Source of the DNA: Diadophis punctatus similis
Taxonomy: Eukaryota > Chordata > Lepidosauria > Squamata > Dipsadidae
Direction: 5' to 3'
Assembly: GCA_023053685.1 (NCBI GenBank)
Contig: JALIGW010000001.1
Coordinates: 161,312,547-161,376,546, forward strand
DNA length: 64,000 nucleotides
Shown here: in pieces, positions 42,541-55,242 of the stretch
Position numbering within the stretch: the stretch's first letter is position 1
Layout: the number at the start of each line of letters is the position of its first letter
The notes under the pieces: model-generated
What the model was told of the DNA's origin: nothing
Seen by the model: only the letters and a program-made list of their open reading frames with translations
The model's database searches: none
Program-made: the position numbers and the translations under genes

Positions 42541-43422
42541 AATACTTTATTGCAAATTAAAAAAAACACATTTCCAAATCTGGGACCCCTTTGTTCACTG
42601 AAGTTTCTGTACTCATTTCAGAATGCAGTTAAGTCTTGTCATTTTACAACGGCTGGGATATTCTTTGGCTGATTCCATCTCCACATTGATTGGTTTCTCC
42701 TTGGTGTTCTGTTGTCATCATGATTTGATAGGGATCTTGCAAATGTCATTGAGGAATGAGACAAGAAACTCATTTTCAATGGGCAATATGCAAATATCAT
42801 TACTTCCTATTTCATATGAATGGTTTTATTTTTATCCATCAGAACTACAATGCTTTATATCATAGAATTAGGATTAGGGTTGGGTTCACTTTGGAACTTC
42901 AAAGGTGTATTTTTATATTGGAAAAACTATTGAAATTTCAAAATATTTTATTTCTTTCTGTTTTTGTTTTTCCTTGCTTTTTGCTTTTTGTTTTTGTTTT
43001 TGTTGTATTTTATTTTTTCCTTTTATTCCCCCATTCCTTTTTTCAGTTATTTTTACTTAGCCTTCCTTTTTCATATACACGAGATTCCTTACATTTACAT
43101 CTGTTCATATGTGTTCTCAAATGTAATCTATACAAAATATTTATTCAATTTTTTTTAAATATCTGGGAGATAAAAGTGTTCCTTTAGCTGAGATAGTCAT
43201 AGATAGCTGGACTAAAGAAAGAGAGAATTAAAATTATTTATAAATAAGAACTTGGCATCTCTAAACCCTTTCAGTTTTATTATCAGTATAGTACTTCAAA
43301 AGACAACCATGCATGCAAACATCTATAGATAAACAAAATCATCTGCTTTCCAAATATGAGTTTGATCTTCCTTGCTTGCATTCCCAGTCTCCAAAGATGA
43401 ATGTTACACATTTTATAAATTA
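42541..43422. other. AT-rich spacer, no recognisable feature
   Basis: T-rich 42,940-43,160. No gene or repeat signature. Confidence 0.4.
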
Positions 43423-43908
43423 CCGTATTTTTTCGAGTATAAGACACACCTTTTTCCTCCCTAAAAGTGGCTGAAAATTTGGGTGCGTCTTATACTTCAA
43501 ATGTAGCTTTTTTTCCAGCCCTAACTAGGAGCTAACAGATCTTCCCAGCTCTTACCTTGCAGGCTTTTTCATTGTTACTCTCTCCAAAGAATGTTTTTCC
43601 AGCCCTACGTCTTTACAGGTTTTTTTTTCATTGCTCTACTTGCTCCAAAGAAGGTTTTTTCCAGCCCTAACCAGGTGCTAACGATCTTCCCAGCTCTTAC
43701 CGGCTTGCAGGCTCTTTCATTGTTACTCTCTCAGAAGAAGGTTTTTTTTAAGTCCTAACCAGAGGATAAAATAATGTGCTGAAGCTGACCAGACTAAGGA
43801 TGCTAGCCAGATGAATACCTGGTAGGCAGATTGTTTTCCCCTATTTTCCTCCCCCAAAACTAAGGTGCGTCTTATACTCCGGTGCGTCTTATACTCCGAA
43901 AAATATGG
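43423..43908. mobile_element. 486-bp TIR element with TA target site
   Basis: Inverted ends CCGTATTTTTTCGAGTATAA / TTATACTCCGAAAAATATGG flanked by TA. The right end carries two tandem GGTGCGTCTTATACTCC motifs and the left one GGTGCGTCTTATACTTC. No transposase. A Tc1/mariner-type or similar MITE. Confidence 0.7.
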
Positions 43909-44225
43909 TACGTATCATTTCCTAGACAAAACCTCTTTACAGCAGTGATGGCTGAGAGTATATTAATTGTTTGCTAACAATGTTTGGTTAAGCAGTAATA
44001 GAGCACTTTGCAACAGCAGAACTGTAATCTTTGCTCAGTCTTGGCTCTTCATTATGTCTATTTTTAAGCATCAAACTGTTAGAGATATTTTCTGTGTGTG
44101 TATGAATAATGTTTGTTGCACACTTAGTTTTTTCTGCCTATTTTGTAGAATAAAATGCAACCCAGAAAAGTACCTAAAATGCAAAATAAACTATAAATTA
44201 ATATTCAATGGTCATCAATATTCAA

Positions 44226-44467
44226 AGAGCCACGGTGGCGCAGTGGTTAGAGTGCAGTACTGCAGGCTACTTCTGCTGATCACCGGCTGCCAGCAGTTTG
44301 GCAGATCGAATCCCACCAGGCTCAAGGTTGACTCAGCCTTCCATCCTTCCAAGGTGTGTAAAATGAGGATCCAGATTGTTGGGGGCAATAGGCTAACTCT
44401 GTAAACCGCTTAGAGAGAGCTGTAAAAGCACTATGAAGCAGTATATATGTCTATTGCTATTGCTATC
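44226..44467 (+). mobile_element. Squamate tRNA-type SINE
   Basis: AGAGCCACGGTGGCGCAGTG head, GGCTCAAGGTTGACTCAGCC body and (ATTGCT)n tail. Confidence 0.88.
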
Positions 44468-44949
44468 TGAATATTAATATATACAATTTATGTTGCATTT
44501 TAGGTACTTACCAGAATGTCTTCTGATAAAAGAAAGCTTGTTAGTGCTAATTGACGTCCGGTCTGTCTGTTCGTGAATTCCAAACAACCTTTTTCTTTAT
44601 TAACATCTTAAAATGTATGCCCCTTCTGTCATCAGACCTCATTTAAATGGACATACATGTAACATGTGTGACTACATGTAGCTGATTTACTGTGCAAAGG
44701 AGGGGTTCCTTTTATCCTGTCCAATCAACTTTTCTCTTGCATTTCCGTTGATGTGTTAGCTATAAAATGGAATGTAAACTAAGGATCTGGGTTCCCTCTT
44801 TGAATGAGAGGAATGCCTTTTATCAGAATATTCTAATAAATCGTAATTAAATGATCTTCCAGTCTTGGTCTGTCTCATTGGAAAATATGCATGCCAAGGC
44901 ACAAGCCTAAAAACCACATTTGGCCTTCATTCCAATAAAAAAAAATGCA

Positions 44950-45734
44950 ATCAGCCACCATTTTTAGATTAAAGAATGTTTGTAAATATGTGTAACTGGG
45001 CAGTTTCCTCTACCACCCCACATCTGATACATCTATGCTAATCCTGTTTAGCAGATTATGGAAGTCTAAACCTATGGAGAGCGACTATGTTGGGCCACTA
45101 TGAGATCCACAGATATCTTCCTCTAAGCAGACACTTGACTGGCAATCTCTTGTGTAGGCCAAGGGATCGTTTTTGCATAAACCAATTACCCTCTAAACAT
45201 ATAAGAATCAAAACTGAGTCATTACTGGATAACTCTGAAGTTAATCTGAAAATATAAAGCCAGACATAAAGCATGAGTCCCTGTGTGTATAGGAAAAAAA
45301 TCAGAGAAAGATAAATGCAGAGGACATAGCTCTCAAATGGCTCAAATAAAAGAGCATTTTTCCCCTCATCCCTTTTCTGGGACTTAACTGGTGAGGAGAA
45401 ACCTCAATGTGTTCACAGTTCCATACCTGTAAAGAGTTAAATGGAGGAATGCCAGGAAAATTCTGGTATGTCTCCGAAGTCAACTATAGTTTAACTATAG
45501 TTTAATCATTAGCAAGGATGACTGTGAGATACACAGACCGACTGTGAGATACTCGGTCTGCCTTTCTAATATTAAGGGGTCCATTCCTTCAATTAATCTT
45601 AGCTTTCAGCTTGAGTCAAGAATTTAATGCTTCTATCCTATTTGGACCTTTTCAGTTGGCAGACATTCTCCTTGATCGTATTGTGTGGCAAACTTGTTAT
45701 TACAACCACAAAAGAACTTGTCAATTAAAAAGAA
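44950..45734 (+). promoter_or_regulatory. 5' flank of the second CYP2 gene
   Basis: Aligned with 22,850-23,651 (see that entry). Shared words GACTGGCAATCTCTTGTGTA and AAACATATAAGAA. Contains a short local repeat of ACTGTGAGATAC around 45,520-45,553. Confidence 0.5.
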
Positions 45735-45917
45735 ATGGATTGGATTGTTTCTATTTCAATACTGTTCCTATCTATACTTGCGATTATGCTCCACTTCAAA
45801 ATGGGCAACCCCTGGAAGAAGAGCTCCAAAGATTTTCCACCAGGACCTAGGCCTTTGCCTGTTATTGGAAACCTTCACATAATGGATCTGAAGAAACCTT
45901 ACCAGACAATGTTAGAG
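45735..45917 (+). CDS. CYP2 copy 2 exon 1
   Basis: ATG at 45,735, anchor [20 protein letters not shown], donor GTAACT. Same TTAAAAAGAA context before ATG as copy 1. Confidence 0.93.
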
Positions 45918-48900
45918 GTAACTTTTCCATCTTTCTGTTGCAGGGCAAAATTGCAGCATTCTGTGAGTTTGGTAGGCGAGGGAAATGAGAACTTGCTCTG
46001 ATCAAAGAGAAATGAGAGAAGAATGGAATGGAATGCTCTTATTAGACCAAATCAGAGGTGGGTTCCTCCCAGTTTGGACTGGTTTGCCCGAACCGGTAGC
46101 GATCCGCTGGTGACATCACGATGATGTCACGGAACCGGTTCAGTCAGTGCCGGTCCGTGGGCACTGCCATCTTGTTTTTGAATTTTTTTGAATTTTTTAA
46201 ATTTATTTTTTGTCTTCTGAGCATGTGCAGAAGCCAAGTTTCTGGTACTACGCATGTGTCGCTATCTTGTTTTTTGGGGGGGATTTTAAAAAAAAATTGG
46301 TACTGCGCATGCGCGCATGTGCAAAGTGTGCACGTGCCCACGAGGCATAGCTGCACGGCGTGGGAGGAAGTAAACCGGCAGCGAGGTAAGTTAGAACCCA
46401 CCCCTGGACCAAATGGTTCATTCATTCCCGACAAATAGAAGAATGTCCTATTCATTCTTTTTTCCTAATCTAATCCCTGAACCTAGATAGATCTTGATAG
46501 GCATCAACAAAATATATTACTATAGAAAGACAAAATGGATAGTTTTGAGATGAGGGCTTTGAAATGTGTGCAATAATGTTCAGTTCATGTTCAAACAAAA
46601 ATGGTATAATTTTCAGTAAACAACTCTCTATATACATATAAATAATGTGTAAATACATTATATTAGTAATACTATGTTTCCCAAGCTGTTTATTAGGGGT
46701 AAATTTAAACAAAAATGAATTTCTTTCAAAAACGTACACAAAAAATAATTGCACTCCAAAAGTATATTTGGACAAGGAATATAAGTAGAATAGAACAGAA
46801 CAGAACAGAACAGAACAGAACAGAACAGAACAGAACAGAACAGAACAGAACAGAACAGACTATCAGAGTTAGAAGGGACCTTGGACAAGGGTGGGTTCTA
46901 ACTTGCCTCGCTGCCGGTTCGCTTCCTCCTGCACTGTGTGGTGCAGTGCCAAAAATTCAATTCAATTCAATTCAATTCAATTCAATTCAATTCAATTCCA
47001 TTCCATTCCATTCCATTCCATTCCATTCCATTCCTGCTAGAAGGAAATGCTTATGGCACTGAAGTTCAGTGAGCCATGGATATTCTGGTTCAAACACAGT
47101 CTTAATAACTTATTTTCAGTTTATTTCAAAGCACAATTATTTCTATTGTGTATCTACCGTGTGAAATCTACCATAGAATCTGCAGCAAAGTCTTACTACT
47201 TGGCCTGTACATTTCATAAATGGTCTTTTTTCTTAGGTAAATATTTTTTATTATTGCAAACTTGTATTTTGATCTATGATATGTAAGTTATATTCTCAGT
47301 GTGTTTTATAAAGGGTCACTTTTTTTAAATCACAGCTATCTCTCTCCATTTCTTTTTTCCAGCTATCGAAACAGTATGGACCCGTGTTTAAAATCCAACT
47401 GGGACTCCAGAAAATAGTGGTGCTAACAGGATATGAGACCATAAAGGAAGCTCTGGTGAATAAGGCTGATGTGTTTGCTGAGAGGGCCCCTGTCCCCATA
47501 TTTGAGGAGTTTTCACGGGGTTTTGGTGAGGACCTTCATTTAATATCAATACAATTTGCAAACATATGACTGTACAATGGAGCATTTGTAACAAAGTTAT
47601 CACAGGAGCAGAACAAATTAGAATTGACTGAAACCGAATTGACTGAAACTGGTTTTTAATTTAGAAATAGCTAAACTTTTCCCAAAATAATAACTGAAAG
47701 AGATATAAGGGAACATAGGGAAAAATGAAAGGTTTAAAAAAAACAAAAACTGTACATACCGTAGCAACAGAAAAAGGAAAACCTATGTCAGAAACTAAAT
47801 ATAGTTTAGTTTCTTTATTTAATATATAATTTAATATATAATAATATAGTTTATTTAATATAAATAACTACATAAAAATAGTATATTATAGCTCTTGCTA
47901 AAATTTAGTGTTGTTAGTTAGATAATTCTGTATATTCTGGAATAAACAATACCATAGGGTGGGTTTTTCAAAAATATGACATATTTCCAGGGGTGAGATT
48001 CAGCAGGTTCGGACAGAACCGGTGGCGGCAATTACGCGCACTTCAGAGAACCGGTAAATCGCACCACTGACTGGCCCTGCCCTGCCCTGCCCTGCCCCTT
48101 CCCCTCACTCCTTCTCTCCTCCTTCTCGGGCTCATACACACAGAGCAAACATGAGAAGGAGGTGAGAAGCAGCCAGGTGGAACGCTAGAAGACTTGGCTG
48201 AACTTTTCTGTCGGTTCTGTGGGCGTGGCTTGGTGGGGTGGTGACATGCCCACTCAGTCACATGACACCCCCACCAAGCCACACCCACCAAGCCATGCCC
48301 ACAGAACCAGTAGGGGAAAAATTTGAATGTCACCCCTGCATATTTCTTTGCTATTTTTAAAATGTTACTAGTCAGTTTTCTGCATTGGGATGGTCTTTGT
48401 AATCATTCTGTAACATGGGACCACAGAGATCTTCCTCTAACAATTATCAGGATATTTTGAGGCAGAATTACTTGGCTCTCTCCCATGCATGACTTAAATT
48501 AGTGTTTCCATACACACTTTAAGACATGTGTATTTCAATTTACAGAATTGGCTGGGGAATTTTAGGAGTTGAAGTACACACATTTTAAAGTTGAAAAGGT
48601 TGAGAAACTCTGACTTAGACAAACACTAAGGTAGCAATATTAGAAAACTTAACTGAATGTTTAAGAAATGTTCCTTGAGTTGGAAGAGCCAACCGGATGA
48701 CTGTAGGGAGTACCTTTCTTCACAATCGGTTGAAATTTTGCATATTCTTTGGTTTTCCAGGAGTAGGTTTTTCCCATGGTGAGAATTGGAGGGTGATGAG
48801 GCGTTTCATGTTAAGCACATTACGAGACTATGGGATGGGTAAGAGGTCTATGGAAAGCAGTATAGCTGAAGAATGCAATTTCCTGGTAAAGAAGTTTGAA

Positions 48901-49628
48901 TCTTACAAAGGTGAGTTGGTGTTTCTTCTGAGGCTCAAGAACTTATCTACAGTATCTTATGTTATCTTGAAGGGGTTGAGATTTCTTCATGACATATTCC
49001 AGACTTCCAGAACTTTAATTTTTTTAAAAAAATAGTTTTTATTGAAGGGTGTTCACAATGCTGAAAGATAATAAAAACTCAAATCAGAAAAAAAATATAA
49101 AATAGAAGAAACATAAAGTGCAAAGAGGAGAGAGAAAAGGATCAAAGAGAGACAATCTCTCTAGAACACTGTTTCTCAACCTTGGTAGTTTGAAGATGTG
49201 TGGACTTCAACTCCCAGAATTCCCCAGCCAGCAACGCTGGCTGGGGAATTCTGGGAGTTGAAGTCCACACATCTTCAAACTGCCAAGGTTGAGAAACACT
49301 GCTCTAGAAGAAGAATAAAAAATAAAAGAAAACAAAGATAGAAAAAATATTATTTAAAGAAGGGGCTCATTTCTTGCAACAAATACAGGAATTATTATTT
49401 TTTTGGTGAATGTTCGGACTTTAATAGTATAATCATGATTTCTTTCATTTCTATTAATTTTTAAGTAGATAACTCCTTCCATTGGACTTTTTAACATTTT
49501 TTTTGCTTCAAGTTTTTTATTTTATAACATATAAAAATTCCATTTCCAATTAAACTGTGTGTTATCTGGGTACAAATAGTTTTAGGAAATATTAATCACA
49601 ATGTTTACAACCGTATTCATTACATTAG

Positions 49629-49662
<34 letters not shown>

Positions 49663-52600
49663 AATGTTTACTTAACCATTTTATCATACCTTCCTTATAT
49701 CATTGATCCTTTCCATATATTTTCCTGTTTCTAGCTCCTGTTTTTGTCAGCTAACCATTGATAAAATAGGTCCCAGGTCAAAAAGTATTCAGTTTCTTTC
49801 TTTTCCTTAATTGTGTTAGCCTATCCATTTCTGCACATTCTAGTATTTTTTTATCACATTTTTTTTAAATTTAAATTTTTCATTTTTTCCAATTTACATA
49901 TCAATAAACATTTTTAACAGTACTGTGTCATATGTTTCATACGGTTATTTACATTTATTTCTATACATCTTTATTTCTCTGTTCTAACCAATTATACCAC
50001 TTATTCCACACCTCATAAAATTCTATATCTTCCTTGCCTTTCATTTCTAATGTGAGCTTATACATCTCTGCACATTCTAGTATCTTATGTATAATCCTTT
50101 CATTGCTTGGTGTATTTTCAAGTTTCTAACATTGAGCATATACAATTCTTGCTGCAGTTACTATGTGTAAAATGATGTATTGGAGTTGTTTCTTTATCTT
50201 TTGGTAAATTATTCCTAATAAGAATAGTTCAGGTTAAAATTCTATTTGTTCTCCTATTATCTCCTGTAGCCATCTCATTATCTGTTCCCAATATTTCTTC
50301 ACTTTGGGGCATTGCCACCACATATGATAAAAAGTTCCCTCCTTACTTTTGCATTTCCAGAAATCCGGTTTCATATTTGTATACATTTTTGCCAATCTCG
50401 TCGGCGTTAAATGCCACCTATAAAGCATTTTATACTGATTTTCTTTAAATGCAGTCGATAATGTTAATTTACATTTCTTGTTCCATATTCTTTCCCATTC
50501 CTCTAAATTTATATTACAGCCTATATTTTGTGCCCATGCAATCATCGAACCTTTCACAATTTCCTCTTCCATTTCTACTTCCAATAAGTGTCTATATGCT
50601 TTTATTATAAATTTTTCTTCATTCCCCATCAGTATTGTATTTAATTGTTGTGGTATCCTTTGAATTCCATATTTTTCCATATCTTTTCTATATCTTGATT
50701 GTGTCTGTAAATATGGCTACCAATCTATGATTATACCCTGTTATTTTAGTTCTTGATTTAAGTTTCACTGGCTATCTAATAATTCTTTATATCTTATCAT
50801 TTTTTTTAATGTAATGTATTCGGATATATCATTGCCTCCATTGGCAAAACCCAATTTGGCAATTTTGTTAAGTTCTTTACTAACATTTTAGTCTTCTCTC
50901 TATTAATTTTCAATCCTGCCACTATACCTTAGTCTTCTATTTCTTTCATTAAAATATTTCCTGTAATTTGCTGACTCACAGCTCTTCCCGCTAAGTCGCC
51001 ACTTGCTTTGAGGCTTCCCTCACAAATAGAGCTTCCTTCTCTCACCAGAAATCATGCATTTACTTTTTCTTAAGGCACTTTTCTTCTATACAGGTTGGAA
51101 TATTTTACTTACTTCAAATGACACAGTCTGTTAAATATATCTTTGCTTCCTCATCTGCTGTGGCTTGTCATGGCCTCGGGTCTGCCATCTTGCAATAGCA
51201 GACACTTTCACGCTGGGTTTAAAGGGTTTCCTTTCGTTGCAGCGGGTGATCGTCTTTCACCTCATGATCCCCCAGGCTTCCCCTTTATTTTACGTGGCTC
51301 TCCAGGCTCTCCGTGCCCCGAAGGGACCCCAATCGTGAAAAAATCAGAGTTGGAGAACGGAGACCGTTCTCTTTCTTCCACATCGCCTCAATCTCGCCAC
51401 TGAGGTTAATCACATTTTCATCTGTTGGGGTCTCTTCACTTTTCCATTGTTGTGCAAATACAATTCTAGCTGCAGTCAGTACATGTAAAATCAAATATGC
51501 ATTCCTTTATTATACTTATCTGGTAAAGTGCCCAACAAGAATATTTCTGGTTTCAAATCAATATGTTGTTTTATCCTTTTTTTCCAACCATGTATATACA
51601 TTTTTGTCCAATATTTTTTTGCTTTTGGGCATGTCCATTATGTAGTATGAACCAGGTGTCTGATGGCATTTCCAACATTTTGCGGACTTATCCTTAAACA
51701 TCTTTGCTAACCTTGAGAGTGAAAAATGCCATCTGTAAAATATTTTATAAAGATTTTCTTTGTATGCAGTAGACATTGTTAATTTGTAATTTCTATCCCA
51801 TAGTTTCTGCCATTTATCTAACTCAATCGGATAGTCAAAGTTTTTAGCCCATATTATCATTGTCTCTTTTACTTGTTCATCTTCCATCTTAATACTTAAC
51901 AAATAGCTGTATATTTTCTTTATTAGTTTTTCATCTGTCCCTGTTAATATTTGATCTAATTCTGTTAATTCTTTATAAAAACCATACATTTTAGCATCCT
52001 TCTCATATCTGGATTGTATCTGCACATGTAACCACCATGTTATCTCAATCCCTTGACCACTCAATTCCTGCTTAGTTTTAAGTTTCATTCAAAATATCTT
52101 TATATCTAGTGATATTGTCCATATCAATAACATTTGGATGAATCAGTACCTTCATTGTGGAGAGCCAGACCGGTATTTTCAAATAGTATTCTTTAAGTTT
52201 CTCCCATACTAATAATAATGCATTCCTGATATAATGTCTTTGGAAATAGTTTTTTCCATGCCATAAAAAAGCATGCCAACCCAGTTGTAGATCATGTCCC
52301 TCCAATGTCAATAATCTTTTGTGCTTCAAACCAATCCACTATTTCATTCAAGTAAGTATCGAAGCCTGGTAGTACAATTCCCAATCTGGCAGCCAAAACC
52401 CCCCTCTGCTTTTAGAATCTTGCAACATTTTCAAACTTATCCTTGCTTTTTTCCCTTGCCAAATATATTTTAATATTGTTTTGTTTAAGTCTTCAAAAAA
52501 AATTCCAGTTTTATTGGTATTGTTTGAAATAAATATAATAATCTTGGCAAAATATTCATTTTTATAGTAGCTATTCTTCCCATCAATGACAATTGCAGAT

Positions 52601-55198
52601 TTTTCCACTTCTCCAAGTCCATTTTAATTTGCACCAATTTATAATAATTATCTTCTTCAATAGTTATACACCTTGCCATTAGTTGAATTCCTAAATATTT
52701 AACTTTTTTGACTATCTGAATGCCTATCTTCCTTAGTTAATTCTTTTTTCTGTGTGTCTGTAATGTTTTTAACTAATATTTTAGTTTTTTCTTTATTTAT
52801 TTTGAGTCCTGCAACTTCACCATATTAACAAATACAGGAAAATTAAATACAGGAAAATTACTAGTGCCTCACTCCCTATGAGATTACATAATGGTTCACC
52901 TCTTCCCATAACTATCCCTCCTTATCCATTCACAAATCCAAAACTCATTGTGATTTCTGTCCAATTGTTAGCAAAAGGTCCATAAATGTTTCCAGAAGTT
53001 TTTTTTTAAATCAATATTTTAACTCTGATCAAAGAAACCAACTGATGCTAGAATCAAGGCAATGAAAATACAATATTAGTAGTTATGATAGTTTTATATT
53101 ATATTATCATTTTGATGAAAGTCCATATTTGTTGTCTAGGAAAACCATTTGAATTCAGAAGAATCGTGACTGCAGCTGTTGCCAATATCATAGTATCCAT
53201 TTTACTTGGGAAGCGATATGACTATGAAGATCCAAGATTTATTAAATTATTGAGCTTGGCAACAGAAATTGCCATGCTTCTGGGAAGCTCAGCAGTGCAG
53301 GTAATGATTATTCATTTGAAAAGCATTAGGAACTCATTTAGTGGGTAAGCAAGGCAGTGTACATTTTTCAGGATTCATTGCAAAATCCAGAAACTAATAT
53401 AATATCGATAAACTTTGTGATGATTCAAAATGTTTTTTTTAAAGTGACACAATATTTGCATTGTTCTTCCACTTGAGAATACAAGTATGTATGGAGGTAT
53501 GTCAAATATTTATATCTTATATCAAACGTTTCTTGCAATGGGAACTTGGTGCAACTCTGGTTCCATTTTCCAATCAATTTACAGAAGAAGTATAAGAAAG
53601 ACTAGAATCTAATTTAAATGTGTTTCAGTTACTAAGAATAAATAGATGAAAATTTTATATGTTAATGAGAGCAACACAATAGTAACTAGAGCTGTCCATG
53701 ACAGGACCTCCAAAATTCCCCACCAAATTTGTAGTGGAAAAATTTCCTGGACACCGCATATTGCAAGCCCTATCTTTAAGGAAACTGAAAGGAAGTCTAT
53801 CTCTGAATTGTAATTGCTCTATATCAGTGTTTCTCAACCTTGGCAACTTGAAGATGTCTGGACTTCAACTCCCAGAATTCCCTAGCCAGCGAATGCTGGC
53901 TGGGGAATTCTGGGAGTTGAAGTCCAGACATCTTCAAGTTGTCAAGTTGGGAAACACTGCTCTATATTATTATGTTTTCTGGTGTAATATATAAACAGAT
54001 ATCATTTGTAAAGTCTATCCAAAATGATATTCTAATTATGTGACTTCCTTATTATCTCTGTTATTTGCATCTTTCAGCTGTATAACATGTTCCCCATGTT
54101 TGGCTTCCTTTTTGGCGCTCGTAAGAAAGTCCTGAAGAACAGAAGGGAATTGAATGCTTTTGTCAATGAAAACTTCATCCAATGTCTCAATAATCTGGAT
54201 GAAAATGATACAAGAAACTTTATTGATTCATATCTCGTACAACAGCAACAGGTAATGTAATGTGCAGAAATGGCATCTTGACGTTGTCCATAAAATTTTG
54301 CAAATGTAAGTATCCACAATTGGCAAGAATCCTTATTACAGGAAAAAGCAAACTTAGCAAATTGGCAAGGGTCTCCAAACATTGAGCAATCATTCACTTT
54401 GCCTAGTGTTCAGTACTCTAATGTTGAAAGTTTTGTATTATAGTCACTAACCAGCATTATTGCAGTCACTGATCACCACCTAATTAGCCTAATCTTCCAA
54501 GCAATTGAGAACTCTAGGAAAATAATAATCCATAATAATCTTTTTATATATTTCTTGTACATTATAATGTTAGGACCCCCATAATGAATTCTTCCTCTAT
54601 ATGGATATCAATAAAGAAAAATTTGCTTTGAATGCCTACAAGTTGGCACACATTTGAGGAGCATTATATTTAATTATGATGAAGTTTTTGTTTTGATTCT
54701 TAGAAAATTTGCACAAAAAAGAGATAGCCGCATATAAAAAAAGTATTATTGGGGTATTACAGTACCTCAATTGCATAGAAAGTAATATACTGTATTTCAG
54801 GTAAAAAATTGTTCAAAGACTGTTACAACAACAACTAATTGTAGTAGGGTTTCTTTAAAAACTGATTTAAAATACAATAACTAAATTATGAATATATTAA
54901 ACATTGGCCAGATTTATATTAATCCAACATCATTAACTTTGCACACTGCATGTCATTTAGGAAATGTCACTGGAGATGTAGAATGTTTGGGTGATGTGTT
55001 CTTGGCAAGATTTAGAAGTGGTTTGCCCTTGCCTGCTTCCTAAAGCTGAGAGACAATGACTGGCCAAGGTCACTCAGCTGGTTTCACACCTAATGAAAAA
55101 CTAGAACTCATGGTCTTCCAGCTTTGAGCCTGATGCCTTAATCACTATACTAAACTGGCTCTCTACTTACATATACACATACATTATGCATCAATTTA

Positions 55199-55242
<44 letters not shown>

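Larger units (their letters stand above)
49018..52870 (-). mobile_element. Nested L1 LINE fragments (antisense) in copy 2 intron 3
   Basis: Minus-strand frames carry L1 ORF2 C-terminal sequence at least twice. One runs 50,680-50,234 ([36 protein letters not shown]). The other runs 52,679-51,558 ([59 protein letters not shown]). Both are the same domain, so two 5'-truncated copies lie end to end. Stops and frameshifts are present. 51,000-51,410 is GC-richer and may be an L1 5' region. Confidence 0.75.
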
